From Hyphomicrobiaceae bacterium (GTDB taxonomy: Bacteria; Pseudomonadota; Alphaproteobacteria; Rhizobiales; Hyphomicrobiaceae): a stretch of DNA of 64,000 bases. Within the stretch, counting starts at the first letter, position 1. Each line of letters opens with the position of its first letter. The stretch spans positions 124,001 to 188,000 of the forward strand of contig JAURWC010000009.1 of NCBI GenBank assembly GCA_030655135.1, in the 5' to 3' direction. The notes under the pieces are model-generated. The model made no database searches, was not told the origin of the DNA, and saw nothing but the letters and a program-made list of their open reading frames with translations. The translations under genes and the position numbers were made by a program. Of this stretch, positions 26,756-35,720 are shown piece by piece.

Positions 26756-28894
26756 CTAGGCGACTTCCGCCCACGGCGCGAGGATGTCGCGCAACTCGTG
26801 CAACGGCTTGGCGGGGCTGAACAGGTACCCCTGCATCTCGTTGCACTTCAGCGCTTCCACGATCCGCCGCTGCTCGATGCTCTCGACGCCTTCTGCAGTC
26901 GTCGTCATTCCGAGAGCCTGCACCAGACCGACGATCGCCGACAGGACATCGTGGCCATCTGCCGAGATCGATGCGTCGCGAATGAAGGCGCGGTCGATCT
27001 TGATCTTGTCAAACGGGAACGTCCGCAACGAACACAGCGAAGAATAACCGGTACCGAAGTCGTCCATGGCGACCTCGACGCCAAGCGAGCGGATCTCCGT
27101 CAGGATCGCGATCGCGTTGTCGATATTGCTCATCACGGCAGTCTCGGTCACTTCAATCTGCAGCTGCCGTGGCGCCAGCCCACTTTCCTCCAGCGCCCCC
27201 TTCAACCGCTCTACGAACCCAGCGCGATCGAGTTCGAGCGCCGAGACGTTAACAGCAACCTTGATGCCGGCGGGCCACGCCACAGCATCGCGGCAGGCTT
27301 GCCGCAGCACGAACGCACCGAGGTCGACGATCATGCCCGTCTCTTCCGCGATGGGAATGAACTCTACCGGCGAAACCAATCCATGTTGCGGATGATGCCA
27401 GCGCACCAGCGCTTCCATGCACGTGACGTCGCCGGTATCGAGCGCCACCAGCGGTTGATAGTAGATGTCGAGCTCGCCATTCGCGATGGCACGCTTCATG
27501 TCCGTCTCCAGCGAACTGCGAGCGCGGATTTTTTCATCCATCTCCGGCTCGAAGAAGCGGAAAGCGCCACGGCCGTCCTGCTTGGCAGCGTACATCGCCA
27601 CGTCTGAACAGCGGAAGAGTTCGTCAGGCACTCCGCCGTCGTCGGGCAGCATCGCGATGCCGATACTCACGCCCATGTACAGTTGGCGTCCCTGCACTGT
27701 GACGGGCTTTTGCATATCCGCAAGGATACGGCGAGCCACCATCGCCGCTTCAAGCCGCGTGCAGTCGCCTCTCAGGAGAATGCCATATTCGTCGCCGCCG
27801 AGACGGGCCACCGTATCCTGGTCTCGAACGCAACGGCGCAACCGGCGGGCGACTTCCCTGAGCAAATCGTCGCCTGCCGCATGACCCAGCGTATCGTTCA
27901 CGGCCTTGAACTTGTCGAGATCGAGGAACAGCAGCGCTGCCGCCTCGCCATCGGCTGTCGCCTTGACGGCGTGCTGCATCTCCTCCGTCAGCGAGAAGCG
28001 GTTCGGCAAGCCCGTCAACGAATCGTGACGCGCGAGATGAACGACGCGGAATTCGCTGCGCCGGCGTTCCGTGATGTCGATGACCGCCAGCAGGACGGAC
28101 GGCTGGTTTTCATAGTTGAGGCCGGACGCCCGAACCTCCACCTCAATGATTTCGCCATTCCGCCGCACATGCTTGAAAGAGCGCCCTGTGAAAGCCTGGG
28201 CGACGTCCGGCGCTGAGTCGTCGGGCAGAACGCCGGCTTCGACAGCACAGTGGATCGCGGCCAGAGGAAGCTTCGTCATCTCTTCGCGGGTATAGCCATA
28301 GTGCGCCACCGCGGCATCGTTGGCCGCCGCAATCTCCCAGCTGCCCAGGCGGCAAACCAGCATCGGCAGCGGATTGCTTTCAAAAAGCAACCGGAATGTC
28401 GCCTCGCGTTGCTTCATTTCCGTGATGTCGACGCGCAGGCTAACCAACCCGCCATCGGTCATAGGCCGGTCCTCCATCAGGATGCAGCGGCCATCAGAGA
28501 GCGACTGTTCGTAGCGTGGCCCAGGATTGCGCAGCCGGACGAGGCGTTCGGCCAGCCACTCTTCTTCGCGGCCGGCAGCCTGGGGATACTCACCGCGTGC
28601 GATGCCCGCCCGGACGGCATCTTCCAGTGTGGCCCCAACCTGGATCAGGTCGGCGGTGTTGGGGTACATCGCCAGGTACTGCTTGTTCCAGGCTACGTAG
28701 CGGCCATCGGCATCCAGGATGACGATGCCTTCCGGCAGCGTGTCGAGCGCATCCAGCAGCCGCATCTGCGTGGCACGCGCCGTTTCGAGATCGGCCTCGG
28801 CCCGCGCAATTCGCCGGCTGGGAAAAAGTTCGGCTGAGCCGAACACACGACGCAGCCCTGCAGGCAACCAGCCCAGGAAATCCCGCTCCAACAT
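26756..28894 (-). CDS. PAS-PAS-GGDEF-EAL c-di-GMP signalling protein
   Basis: The 712-residue protein begins with a short helical region, followed by a PAS fold with a DALDTLPEGIVILDADGRYVAWN motif (about residues 48-155), a second PAS (about 160-290), a GGDEF domain with RLGGDEYGI (the final residue of the motif is Tyr, an accepted variant) and an EAL domain with MEALVRW, DDFGTGYSSL and EGVES motifs. Catalytic residues of both domains look intact, so it could make or break cyclic di-GMP. There is no membrane helix. It is a single gene, convergent with mepA. Confidence 0.95.
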   Translation of the reverse strand: MLERDFLGWLPAGLRRVFGSAELFPSRRIARAEADLETARATQMRLLDALDTLPEGIVILDADGRYVAWNKQYLAMYPNTADLIQVGATLEDAVRAGIARGEYPQAAGREEEWLAERLVRLRNPGPRYEQSLSDGRCILMEDRPMTDGGLVSLRVDITEMKQREATFRLLFESNPLPMLVCRLGSWEIAAANDAAVAHYGYTREEMTKLPLAAIHCAVEAGVLPDDSAPDVAQAFTGRSFKHVRRNGEIIEVEVRASGLNYENQPSVLLAVIDITERRRSEFRVVHLARHDSLTGLPNRFSLTEEMQHAVKATADGEAAALLFLDLDKFKAVNDTLGHAAGDDLLREVARRLRRCVRDQDTVARLGGDEYGILLRGDCTRLEAAMVARRILADMQKPVTVQGRQLYMGVSIGIAMLPDDGGVPDELFRCSDVAMYAAKQDGRGAFRFFEPEMDEKIRARSSLETDMKRAIANGELDIYYQPLVALDTGDVTCMEALVRWHHPQHGLVSPVEFIPIAEETGMIVDLGAFVLRQACRDAVAWPAGIKVAVNVSALELDRAGFVERLKGALEESGLAPRQLQIEVTETAVMSNIDNAIAILTEIRSLGVEVAMDDFGTGYSSLCSLRTFPFDKIKIDRAFIRDASISADGHDVLSAIVGLVQALGMTTTAEGVESIEQRRIVEALKCNEMQGYLFSPAKPLHELRDILAPWAEVA

Positions 28895-29104
28895 CGATCG
28901 CTCGCGCCTTCTGCAAACTTACGCAATAAGGCTAACGAAATCGCGTTAATGTTGCGTTGCGATAAATCTATATAAATCAGCCATTTAACCGTAAACGGAT
29001 CGTCTGCCGGCCCGATCAGGGTCGGTCGTTCACCGACGCGTAAGAAAAATCATCCATGATTGAAGCGGGTAAAATCCGGCTCATCCATCTGGAAAGCACC
29101 GCGA

Positions 29105-29437
29105 ATGACGACCGAAACTGAAACCGTGCCGCCTAAACAAATGACCGCGCTCTCGCCCACGAGCAACGCGCGTTTCTCCTTCATGCACGCCCGCGACAAG
29201 CTGAAGGCCGGGGACATGGCCGAGGTGGCCTGCTCCCACCAATGCACGATCATGTTGATGGATGACGAGAACTTGGCTCAATTCATCGACGGCCATAAAT
29301 TCCACTACTACGGCGGCTTCTACAAAAAGCTGCCCGCACAAATCCCGGCGCCGACGACAGGTGACTGGAACGTGGTGGTTCACACCGGCGGCTCGCCAGC
29401 ACCGTTTGCCTACAGCGTCAGCTTTAGGAAGCGCTAG
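29105..29437 (+). CDS. DUF1883 family protein
   Basis: The 110-residue product contains RFSFMHARDKLKAGDMAEV, the CTIMLMDDENLAQF block, HYYGGFYKKLPAQIPAP and GDWNVVVHTGG, which follow the DUF1883 pattern closely. Members are small cytoplasmic proteins found alone or fused to TIR and other domains; the function is unknown. The start at 29105 has only a weak ribosome-binding site; an in-frame ATG at 29060 is less likely. The gene stands alone, convergent with msrA. Confidence 0.85.
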   Translation: MTTETETVPPKQMTALSPTSNARFSFMHARDKLKAGDMAEVACSHQCTIMLMDDENLAQFIDGHKFHYYGGFYKKLPAQIPAPTTGDWNVVVHTGGSPAPFAYSVSFRKR

Positions 29438-29481
29438 CTTCGAGAAGCGCGCGCCGCGTCTACACAACGCGCGCTTCCAGA

Positions 29482-30144
29482 TCACTCAGCCGCAGCGACC
29501 CCCGTCGGCAAAGGGCAGGTGACGCCCGTGCCACCCACGCCGCAATAGCCGTGCGGCACCTTCGCCAGATACTGTTGGTGATAATCCTCGGCGAAATAGA
29601 ATTCAGGCGCCGCGAGGATCTCCGTCGTGATCGTTCCCAGGCCCGCTGCAGACAGCCGCGTCTGATACTCGGCTTTGCTCGCCTCTGCCGCCGCGCGTTG
29701 CGCATCGGAAAACGTATAGATGCCTGAGCGATACTGCGTGCCAGCATCGTTGCCCTGCCGCATTCCCTGGGTCGGGTTGTGCCCTTCCCAGAACGTCTTC
29801 AGCAACTGCGCATAGCTGATCTTGCTCGGATCAAACGCCACCAGCACAACCTCGTTGTGCCCGGTACGGCCGGTGCAAACCTCATCGTACGTTGCATTGG
29901 GCGTCAGTCCGCCCGCATAGCCTACGGCGGTGATCCAAATGCCGTCGGAGAGCTGCCAGAACTTGCGTTCGACGCCCCAGAAGCAGCCCATGCCGAACAT
30001 GGCCAGTTCCGTCCCGTCGGGATATGGCCCCTTCAGCGGGCGGCCAAATACGAAATGCTCCTCTGCGGTGGTCAGCGGCTCGCTCCGGCCCTTAAGGGCC
30101 GTGGCAACCGTCGGCAATTCAGCGCTCTTGCGGGCAAAAAGCAT
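29482..30144 (-). CDS. msrA: Peptide-methionine (S)-S-oxide reductase
   Basis: CAGGAG seven bases before the ATG at 30144 decides the start, giving 220 residues of normal MsrA length. The active-site motif [10 protein letters not shown] is present, as are [30 protein letters not shown] and the C-terminal [13 protein letters not shown] with the resolving cysteines. The enzyme repairs oxidised methionine in proteins using thioredoxin. It is divergent from the membrane protein at 30311. Confidence 0.96.
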   Translation of the reverse strand: MLFARKSAELPTVATALKGRSEPLTTAEEHFVFGRPLKGPYPDGTELAMFGMGCFWGVERKFWQLSDGIWITAVGYAGGLTPNATYDEVCTGRTGHNEVVLVAFDPSKISYAQLLKTFWEGHNPTQGMRQGNDAGTQYRSGIYTFSDAQRAAAEASKAEYQTRLSAAGLGTITTEILAAPEFYFAEDYHQQYLAKVPHGYCGVGGTGVTCPLPTGVAAAE

Positions 30145-30310
30145 ACTGGAACTCCTGTTTTCGCCATCCCTGACTTTGATATAGTGATTACCGCACGACT
30201 TGGCATCGGCAGTAGGCAAAGTCGGTGAGACGCGGGTGCCTTCGCTCCGCATAAACAAGGCCAGCAGCGCCAGAGTTAGCAGGCGAAAGTTACAAGCAGG
30301 AGTGACAGCG

Positions 30311-31105
30311 GTGAGCGACGCAACAGCCGGGCCTCAGCACGAGCGGATCGACTACGGCGCCAGCGGTGGCCGCAAGACGCTGTTCTGCTTTCTCTTTCTC
30401 ATCCTGCTGCCCTTCTTCATCAGCCTCCCGGCCATGCTGTTCATGCGCCTGAAGAACGGCCTGTGGCAGGACACGATCGGCCTTGCCATCATCGCCACCG
30501 GCTTCACGATCATCATGTTCCTGATCGTAATCGAGCTGATGTTCTCGCTCCGGGCCAAGGTGCACCTGGGCGAAGACAGCGTGAAGATGACCCTTCCGTC
30601 TGGGCGCGGCCCCACGCCCATGCTGCGTTATCGCCGCTACGACATTGCCTATGACGACATCCATTCGGTCGAGACGCGCCGCGAGATCTACGGCGGCGCG
30701 ATGGTCCCGGTGCTGCTGCAGGGCGCGCGCGTCCACACCAAGGACGGCAAGGCCATCCCGCTCGGCTATGTCAGCGAGAAGTGTATCGACCCTTGCTTCC
30801 CGTATCCCGAGATCGCCCGCAAGATCGCCGAGCGCGCTCGCTTGCCGATGATCGATCGCGGTCACGTGCGCCGCTCGCTGCGCCACAAAATGTTGGGCTT
30901 GAAGTCTCCCAATGCAGACCTGGTCGTGGACGAACCGCAGATTGCGGCGCTGAACCGCAGTCACGGTAACATGGTGCTGGCCCTCGTCAGCGTCGTGCTC
31001 GTGTTGATGGCGATCGGCATCGTTGACGATTTGTCCAGCGGCACGCCGGTGGGCGCGACGGCCTCGCTTGTCACCACCGGTTCGGGCGGCAAGGTGCCGC
31101 GCTGA
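30311..31105 (+). CDS. Hypothetical membrane protein
   Basis: The GTG at 30311 has CAGGAG eight bases upstream. The 264-residue protein has two adjacent N-terminal membrane segments ([20 protein letters not shown] and [23 protein letters not shown]), a cytoplasmic middle of about 150 residues with beta-strand character ([27 protein letters not shown]), reminiscent of a PH-like fold, and one C-terminal membrane helix ([18 protein letters not shown]). No family is recognised. It converges with the small membrane protein at 31118. Confidence 0.75.
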   Translation: MSDATAGPQHERIDYGASGGRKTLFCFLFLILLPFFISLPAMLFMRLKNGLWQDTIGLAIIATGFTIIMFLIVIELMFSLRAKVHLGEDSVKMTLPSGRGPTPMLRYRRYDIAYDDIHSVETRREIYGGAMVPVLLQGARVHTKDGKAIPLGYVSEKCIDPCFPYPEIARKIAERARLPMIDRGHVRRSLRHKMLGLKSPNADLVVDEPQIAALNRSHGNMVLALVSVVLVLMAIGIVDDLSSGTPVGATASLVTTGSGGKVPR

Positions 31106-31117
31106 CTTTTAACGCCG

Positions 31118-31432
31118 TCAGTTGACGAAGATGTTGACCTTATGCCGGCGCCGGCCGGCATAGCCGCACCACATCGCCAGCAATCCGAACAGCAGGAAGG
31201 TCGGCAAGCTCAGCACCGGCCAGACGATGCCGTCCCACACCCACGGCGCCGTCGCGTGCACCACGGCAGCCTTTGTCGATTGCAAGGTTGCAGGCGCCAT
31301 CTCCCGCCATTGCGTCTCAAGCGTCGTTGCCGAAAACGGCTGCCCGGCAGAAAGCGGTCCGCTCAGGTCCGTAACCAGCGCGATAACGGCCACCAGCAGG
31401 AAGACAGCGGCTAGAAAGCGGAAGACGGCCAC
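31118..31432 (-). CDS. Small two-helix membrane protein
   Basis: A GTG at 31432 with GGAG eight bases upstream gives 104 residues; the frame extends further into the tRNA-Ser gene, which rules out the longer start. One helix lies near the N-terminus (FRFLAAVFLLVAVIALVT), one near the C-terminus (LSLPTFLLFGLLAMWCGYAG), joined by a loop of about 45 residues in the periplasm. The C-terminus RRRHKVNIFVN is basic. No function is known. Confidence 0.7.
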   Translation of the reverse strand: MAVFRFLAAVFLLVAVIALVTDLSGPLSAGQPFSATTLETQWREMAPATLQSTKAAVVHATAPWVWDGIVWPVLSLPTFLLFGLLAMWCGYAGRRRHKVNIFVN

Positions 31433-31530
31433 GGCTGAGGCTCCGGAACGACGGGTGACATGAACTGTCGGATCATATTGCGCTAAAGGCGCATCTGGGT
31501 ATAGTGCGCCGCGCTCGCTAAGCGAGCTGT

Positions 31531-31620
31531 GGAGGGATGGCCGAGTGGTTGAAGGCGCACGCCTGGAACGCGTGTGGGCGGGTAACCGTCTCGTGGGTTC
31601 GAATCCCACTCCCTCCGCCA
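31531..31620 (+). tRNA. tRNA-Ser (GGA)
   Basis: The 90-base gene has acceptor stem GGAGGGA/TCCCTCC, anticodon arm CACGC-CTGGAAC-GCGTG (anticodon GGA), a long variable arm and a T-arm with GGTTCGAATCC. CCA is encoded. The long variable arm is diagnostic of serine. Confidence 0.96.
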
Positions 31621-31804
31621 GGGTTTTGCGTCACTGCTGACAGATATCTCGCTGATGACATGCAAAGGGCAGCACGAGCTTGTGCCGTCGCGCGTGACCT
31701 GCTAACGCAAGCCTTCCCTGCGGACCCTGCTCACGTATCGCCTCGTCCTTCGAGAAATCGAAGGTGTCCGCGTGCACCCCCTCAATTCCTCATAGGACAC
31801 AAAC

Positions 31805-33065
31805 GTGACGATGGCTTCCCGCGCGTGCGGCTTTGACTTCGGCACGTCCAACAGCGCCATCGGCCATGCCGCTGGGAGCGATCCTAAGTTGATCCCGCTG
31901 CAAGATGGCCGCGTTTCCATTCCCACCGCCGTCTTCTTCAGCTTCGAGGATGCGAGTGTCACCTTCGGCCGCGAGGCCGTCTCGCGCTACTTACAGCGCG
32001 AGAACGGGCGCCTGATGCGCTCGCTGAAATCGGTGCTTGGTTCGTCGCTGATCCAAGAGCTGACGCAGGTCGGCAGCAATCGTCTCCGCTTCGACCAGAT
32101 CATAGCGCTGTTCCTCAGCTACGTGCGCGATGCAGCCGATGGGCCGTCGTCGGTCGTGATGGGGCGCCCGGTGCACTTTGTCGATGGCGACGAGCAAGCC
32201 GACAAGAATGCGGAAGATCAGCTCCGGCACGCAGCCCAACTCGCCGGCTTCGATCATATTGAGTTCCAGTTCGAACCGATTGCCGCAGCACTCGACTACG
32301 AACGGCACGTCAGGGCCGAAGAGTTGGCTTTCGTTGTCGACATCGGCGGCGGCACCTCTGACTTCTCCATCGTCCGCGTCTCTCCCGAAAGACGCGGCAA
32401 GCCGAACCGCAAGTCCGATATTCTCGCCTACTCGGGCGTGCATATCGGCGGCACCGATTTCGACCGGCGCCTCGAGCTCAATGCCGTCCTTCCCGATCTC
32501 GGTTTAGGTGCCAAGCTCCGCCATAAGGACATGGAAACCCCGTCATGGTGGTATCAGGATCTGGCCACCTGGCAGCGCATCAACTTTCTCTACGATCCCA
32601 AAGTTTTCACCGATATCCGTCAAGTCCGCCGCGATATGCTTGAGCCGGAAAAGCTCGACCGGCTGCTGGAGGTGCTGGAGAACAGAAAAGGCCACGCGCT
32701 GCTGACCGCCGTCGAGGACGTGAAAATCCAGCTTTCAACGACGAACAAGGTCACGATGGACCTGCAAGATCTGGCAGGCATCGACCCGATCGACGTCACG
32801 CGCAAGCAGTTCGAGCGTGCCGTTGCCGACCAGATCGGCCAGATCGATGCAACGATCAAAACGACGCTGGATCAAAGCCACTTGACCCGCGGGCGCTATC
32901 GGCTCCGTGTTTCTCACAGGCGGCTCATCGCGCATCCCGCTGCTGCTCACGACGTTGCGCAAGACCTTCGCCAAGGCCCGCATCATCGAGGGCGATGCGT
33001 TCGGCTCCGTCGCCACGGGTCTCGCGCTTGAAGCCCACACCCGCTTCGGCATGGTTCGCGCGTGA
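31805..33065 (+). pseudogene. Hsp70-like (YegD-type) chaperone gene with a frameshift
   Basis: The frame from GTG 31805 (ATG at 31811 alternative) encodes an Hsp70-type ATPase: FDFGTSNSAIG (phosphate 1) and VVDIGGGTSDFSI (phosphate 2) are intact. Near position 32891 the reading frame changes: continuing in the same frame gives an Arg/His-rich nonsense tail to 33031, whereas omitting one base of the GGG at 32891-32893 restores IGSVFLTGGSSRIPLLLTTL, the adenosine motif, and continues to TGA at 33063-33065 for about 420 residues. YegD-like proteins have this length and architecture. One extra G in a short homopolymer may be a true mutation or a sequencing error; with it, the last quarter of the nucleotide-binding domain is lost. 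Confidence 0.88.
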
Positions 33066-33194
33066 TTAATGCCATCAGCGCTGCACCCAGCGTTTACGCT
33101 TGTGGTCCCGCCACGCAATCATTGCTGTGCTGTGCGGGCAAATCGGGAACTCGGCGATAGCCCGGCCGCTTTATAGCAAAATGGAGTGCCCTAC

Positions 33195-33488
33195 ATGACC
33201 AGGACCACCCTCTCCGCAATCATCCTCGCCGTACTCGTGACACCAGCCTCCGCCGCCATTCGCTGCAACGATGATTTTCAAGTCGTCCAAGGCAACGAGA
33301 TTTCGACGCCTTACTGTGGCGACAACTATCTGGCGAAGGTCGCGCGCAAGTACGGCATCCGGGTCTCGAACGCCGAGATCCGCAACAACCCGAATCGCAA
33401 GGGTGAGGTATGCCGCATGATAGGCCACGATATCCGCGTGAAGGACGCCTGCGCCGGCTACAGCAGTGACAGGGGCCGCGGCCGCTAG
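33195..33488 (+). CDS. Small secreted four-Cys protein
   Basis: GGAG eight bases before ATG 33195 supports the start. The 97-residue product has a signal peptide ending near ASA-AIRC. The mature part has four cysteines (IRCNDDFQ, PYCGDNY, GEVCRMIG, KDACAGY), probably two disulfides, and a sequence YLAKVARKYGIRVSNAEIRNNP reminiscent of LysM-like repeats. No enzyme motif is seen. It is probably periplasmic or extracellular. Confidence 0.75.
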   Translation: MTRTTLSAIILAVLVTPASAAIRCNDDFQVVQGNEISTPYCGDNYLAKVARKYGIRVSNAEIRNNPNRKGEVCRMIGHDIRVKDACAGYSSDRGRGR

Positions 33489-33516
33489 CCGACGAGACTG
33501 CCCGGACCGGCGGCAA

Positions 33517-34311
33517 TCAGCGGAATGCGCGATCCAAATTGCGCGCCGTCTCTATGCCGATTGCGCGATCAAGCCCACGCACCTGCCGCAGGTCTGCGCT
33601 ATCGAAATTTGCGCCTGAAACGTTTGCGCCCTCAAGGTTGGCCCCTGTCAGGTTCGCCTTCGTGAGATCCGCGTCGGTCAGGTCGGCACCCGACAGATCG
33701 GCATTTACGAAACTCGAGAACTCCAGGATCGCGTGCCGGAAAATCGCGCGCTGGAGTTTACTGTCCGCAAAATCGCACGATCGGAATGCCGTTCGCCGTG
33801 AGGCCGGATAGGCGTCATTGCTGAAGTGTTTCGACAGCGGACTGAAATCGGCACCCACCAAATCGGCACCGTGGAAATCGATCTGACGGAAATTGCCGAT
33901 GGCGCGGAAGCCGCTGAGCTTCGCCTTTCCGAATTTTGGCGCGTCCTGCCCGGCCTTATCCGCACGCAGAAATGCGGCGGGCACCAGCATCGTCGCGCCG
34001 TCGAGATTGGCGCCCGAGAAATCCGTCCTGACGATCGTTGCGCGGTCGAGCTTCGCTCCGCTGAGATCCACGCCGCTCAAAGACGCATCCGTTAAATCTG
34101 CACCGAACAGATCGGCCTTGGCGAGTTTGGCTTTCTTGAAATTCAACCCTGATAGATCCAGCCCGCTGAAATTGCGGCCAGCGAGATCAACGGGCTGCGT
34201 GTCACTTGCCGCAAACAGAGACTTGGTCAGCTCGCTGACGGAAATGTCCGCCGCGTGCACCGGACCGATGGCGACGGTCGCCGCAAGTAGCGCCATAATC
34301 GGCCGTTTCAA
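33517..34311 (-). CDS. Exported pentapeptide-repeat protein
   Basis: The 264-residue protein has a short signal peptide (MKRPIMALLAATVAIGPVHA) followed by two blocks of pentapeptide repeats of the A(D/N)LxX kind (about residues 42-110 and 145-250), separated by a non-repeat stretch. The repeats build a right-handed quadrilateral beta-helix. The export signal is unusual, since many such proteins are cytoplasmic, for example gyrase-protecting types. Function is unknown. Confidence 0.88.
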   Translation of the reverse strand: MKRPIMALLAATVAIGPVHAADISVSELTKSLFAASDTQPVDLAGRNFSGLDLSGLNFKKAKLAKADLFGADLTDASLSGVDLSGAKLDRATIVRTDFSGANLDGATMLVPAAFLRADKAGQDAPKFGKAKLSGFRAIGNFRQIDFHGADLVGADFSPLSKHFSNDAYPASRRTAFRSCDFADSKLQRAIFRHAILEFSSFVNADLSGADLTDADLTKANLTGANLEGANVSGANFDSADLRQVRGLDRAIGIETARNLDRAFR

Positions 34312-34417
34312 ATGCGCTCCTCCGGTCTGACCAATTTACAGCCGACACCGTGCGACACCTGCATAGCCCAGTACCAGCCGATAAGCCACTGGCCCAGACG
34401 CCCGGACCGGTGTGACC

Positions 34418-34442
34418 GGAACCCTGGCACGAGCTGGGCGTT
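34418..34442 (+). promoter_or_regulatory. Sigma-EcfG promoter (GGAAC-N16-CGTT)
   Basis: GGAAC at 34418-34422 and CGTT at 34439-34442 are spaced by 16 bases, both exact. It lies 91 bp upstream of the acidic-protein gene that overlaps the MgtC-like gene, with no other gene between, so it may drive this pair under general stress control. Confidence 0.65.
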
Positions 34443-34532
34443 CAGGCCCTTGCTTTTTCCGCCAACTCGCTGAAAACAAGGCGGTGGCCTGGCTGGCCCC
34501 GAAGTCCCACTAATACGATTGAGGAGTAGACG

Positions 34533-34814
34533 ATGAGCGACTTGGCCCAGGCATTCTTGGAACGCTGGACCGAAGAAAACGTGACGCCGGTTCCGGCCGC
34601 CGACCGGCAGGCCGAGGCGGAACGTCTTTCGACCGTGTGCCGCGAGGAAGCGGCGCAGGAAGGCTTCACCGACGCGGAGCTTGACGAAGCCTGTTCGCAG
34701 TCGTCGGATGAGGAGCACACCGATCTGATGTCGTACATGTCGGCCGCACTGGACACGGCCGCGGCAGCCGACGAAGAATACGCCGACAATGACGACGAAG
34801 AAGAAGAAACCTGA
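34533..34814 (+). CDS. Small strongly acidic protein
   Basis: The 93-residue protein has GAGGAG upstream and overlaps the next start by one base (TGATG at 34812-34816), so translation is probably coupled. It is strongly acidic, ending in a run of Asp and Glu (DNDDEEEET), with an amphipathic N-terminus (LAQAFLERWTEE). No family is recognised. The coupling to the MgtC-like gene and the EcfG promoter upstream suggest a joint stress or envelope role. Confidence 0.75.
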   Translation: MSDLAQAFLERWTEENVTPVPAADRQAEAERLSTVCREEAAQEGFTDAELDEACSQSSDEEHTDLMSYMSAALDTAAAADEEYADNDDEEEET

Positions 34815-35296
34815 TGGAACTTGAAATCGCCGACGCAGCGATGCGCATGTCCGCCGCGACCGCTGCGGGCGCGGTCATCGGTATCAACCGGGACATGGCG
34901 CAGGCGCCGATTGGCGTTCGCACCTTGGGGCTCGTCGCACTCGGCTCGGCCACGATCACCGTGGCGGCGATCCAGGTGCCCGGAATGAGCGAAAACGCCG
35001 ATGCCTTGAGCCGCGTCGTTCAAGGCCTCATCCAGGGCATCATGGGCGGCATCAGCTTCATTGGCGCCGGGGTCATTCTCCGTGATGCGCGCGCCCGCAC
35101 GGTGGAAGGTCTGACGACTGCAGCTGCAGTGTGGGTTACAGCCGCGCTCGGCATCGCTTGCGGTCTCGGCAGCTGGCACACCGTAGTGCTGGGAACCGGT
35201 GTCGCTGTTGTACTGCTCGCCGGTCTGACGTGGCTGAGGGACTGGTTCCGCGGTGAGGAACCGTCGGACGTCTCACGTCCCCCGTCCGACAGCTAA
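34814..35296 (+). CDS. MgtC/SapB family membrane protein
   Basis: The 160-residue protein has about four membrane helices and the family pattern GAVIGINRDMAQAPIGVRTLGLVALGSA in the first half, GGISFIGAGVILRD in the middle and a hydrophobic end followed by a charged tail. MgtC proteins influence F-ATP synthase, phosphate or magnesium balance and survival under stress; most members outside pathogens are uncharacterised. It is shorter than Salmonella MgtC, which has an extra C-terminal soluble domain, so this is the SapB-type short form. Confidence 0.88.
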   Translation: MELEIADAAMRMSAATAAGAVIGINRDMAQAPIGVRTLGLVALGSATITVAAIQVPGMSENADALSRVVQGLIQGIMGGISFIGAGVILRDARARTVEGLTTAAAVWVTAALGIACGLGSWHTVVLGTGVAVVLLAGLTWLRDWFRGEEPSDVSRPPSDS

Positions 35297-35720
35297 GGTC
35301 GCACAATCTTTTCGATCTTCAGCTGTGGCCGTTTGCACCACGCACGCCGACCGCTTCGATTGGGTCACCAGCGCACCATCAACTGCCATTTATTTAGGCT
35401 TGTTAAGTGCGCAGGCGCGAAAGCATATTCGAGAAGGTCGCGGCTCGCCCAACGACCGGCGCGAGCGCGGGCAAAGCGACACGCTCACGGCGGGAAGTTA
35501 CCCACCATCGCGGCGTGGTCGAGAGTGTGTTTTGAGCGAGAATCATGGTTGCTTCTGAACTACCGCCTGGACAGCGCTGCAGGCAGCTGCGCAGCACCGG
35601 ACTGCCAAGCGGGCAGCACAGTCCACGCAACTTTTATTCGCGAAACACGTTTGCGGTATTGTCAGCCTGCGTCAGCCATTCGGGTGCCGTGGGCTCATGC
35701 GTTAAAACGGGCAGGACGCG
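35297..35720 (+). other. Non-coding interval before opgC
   Basis: I see no credible gene, inverted repeat or recognised motif in these 424 bases, apart from the expected promoter of opgC near the right end. Frames crossing it lack ribosome-binding sites. Confidence 0.45.
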
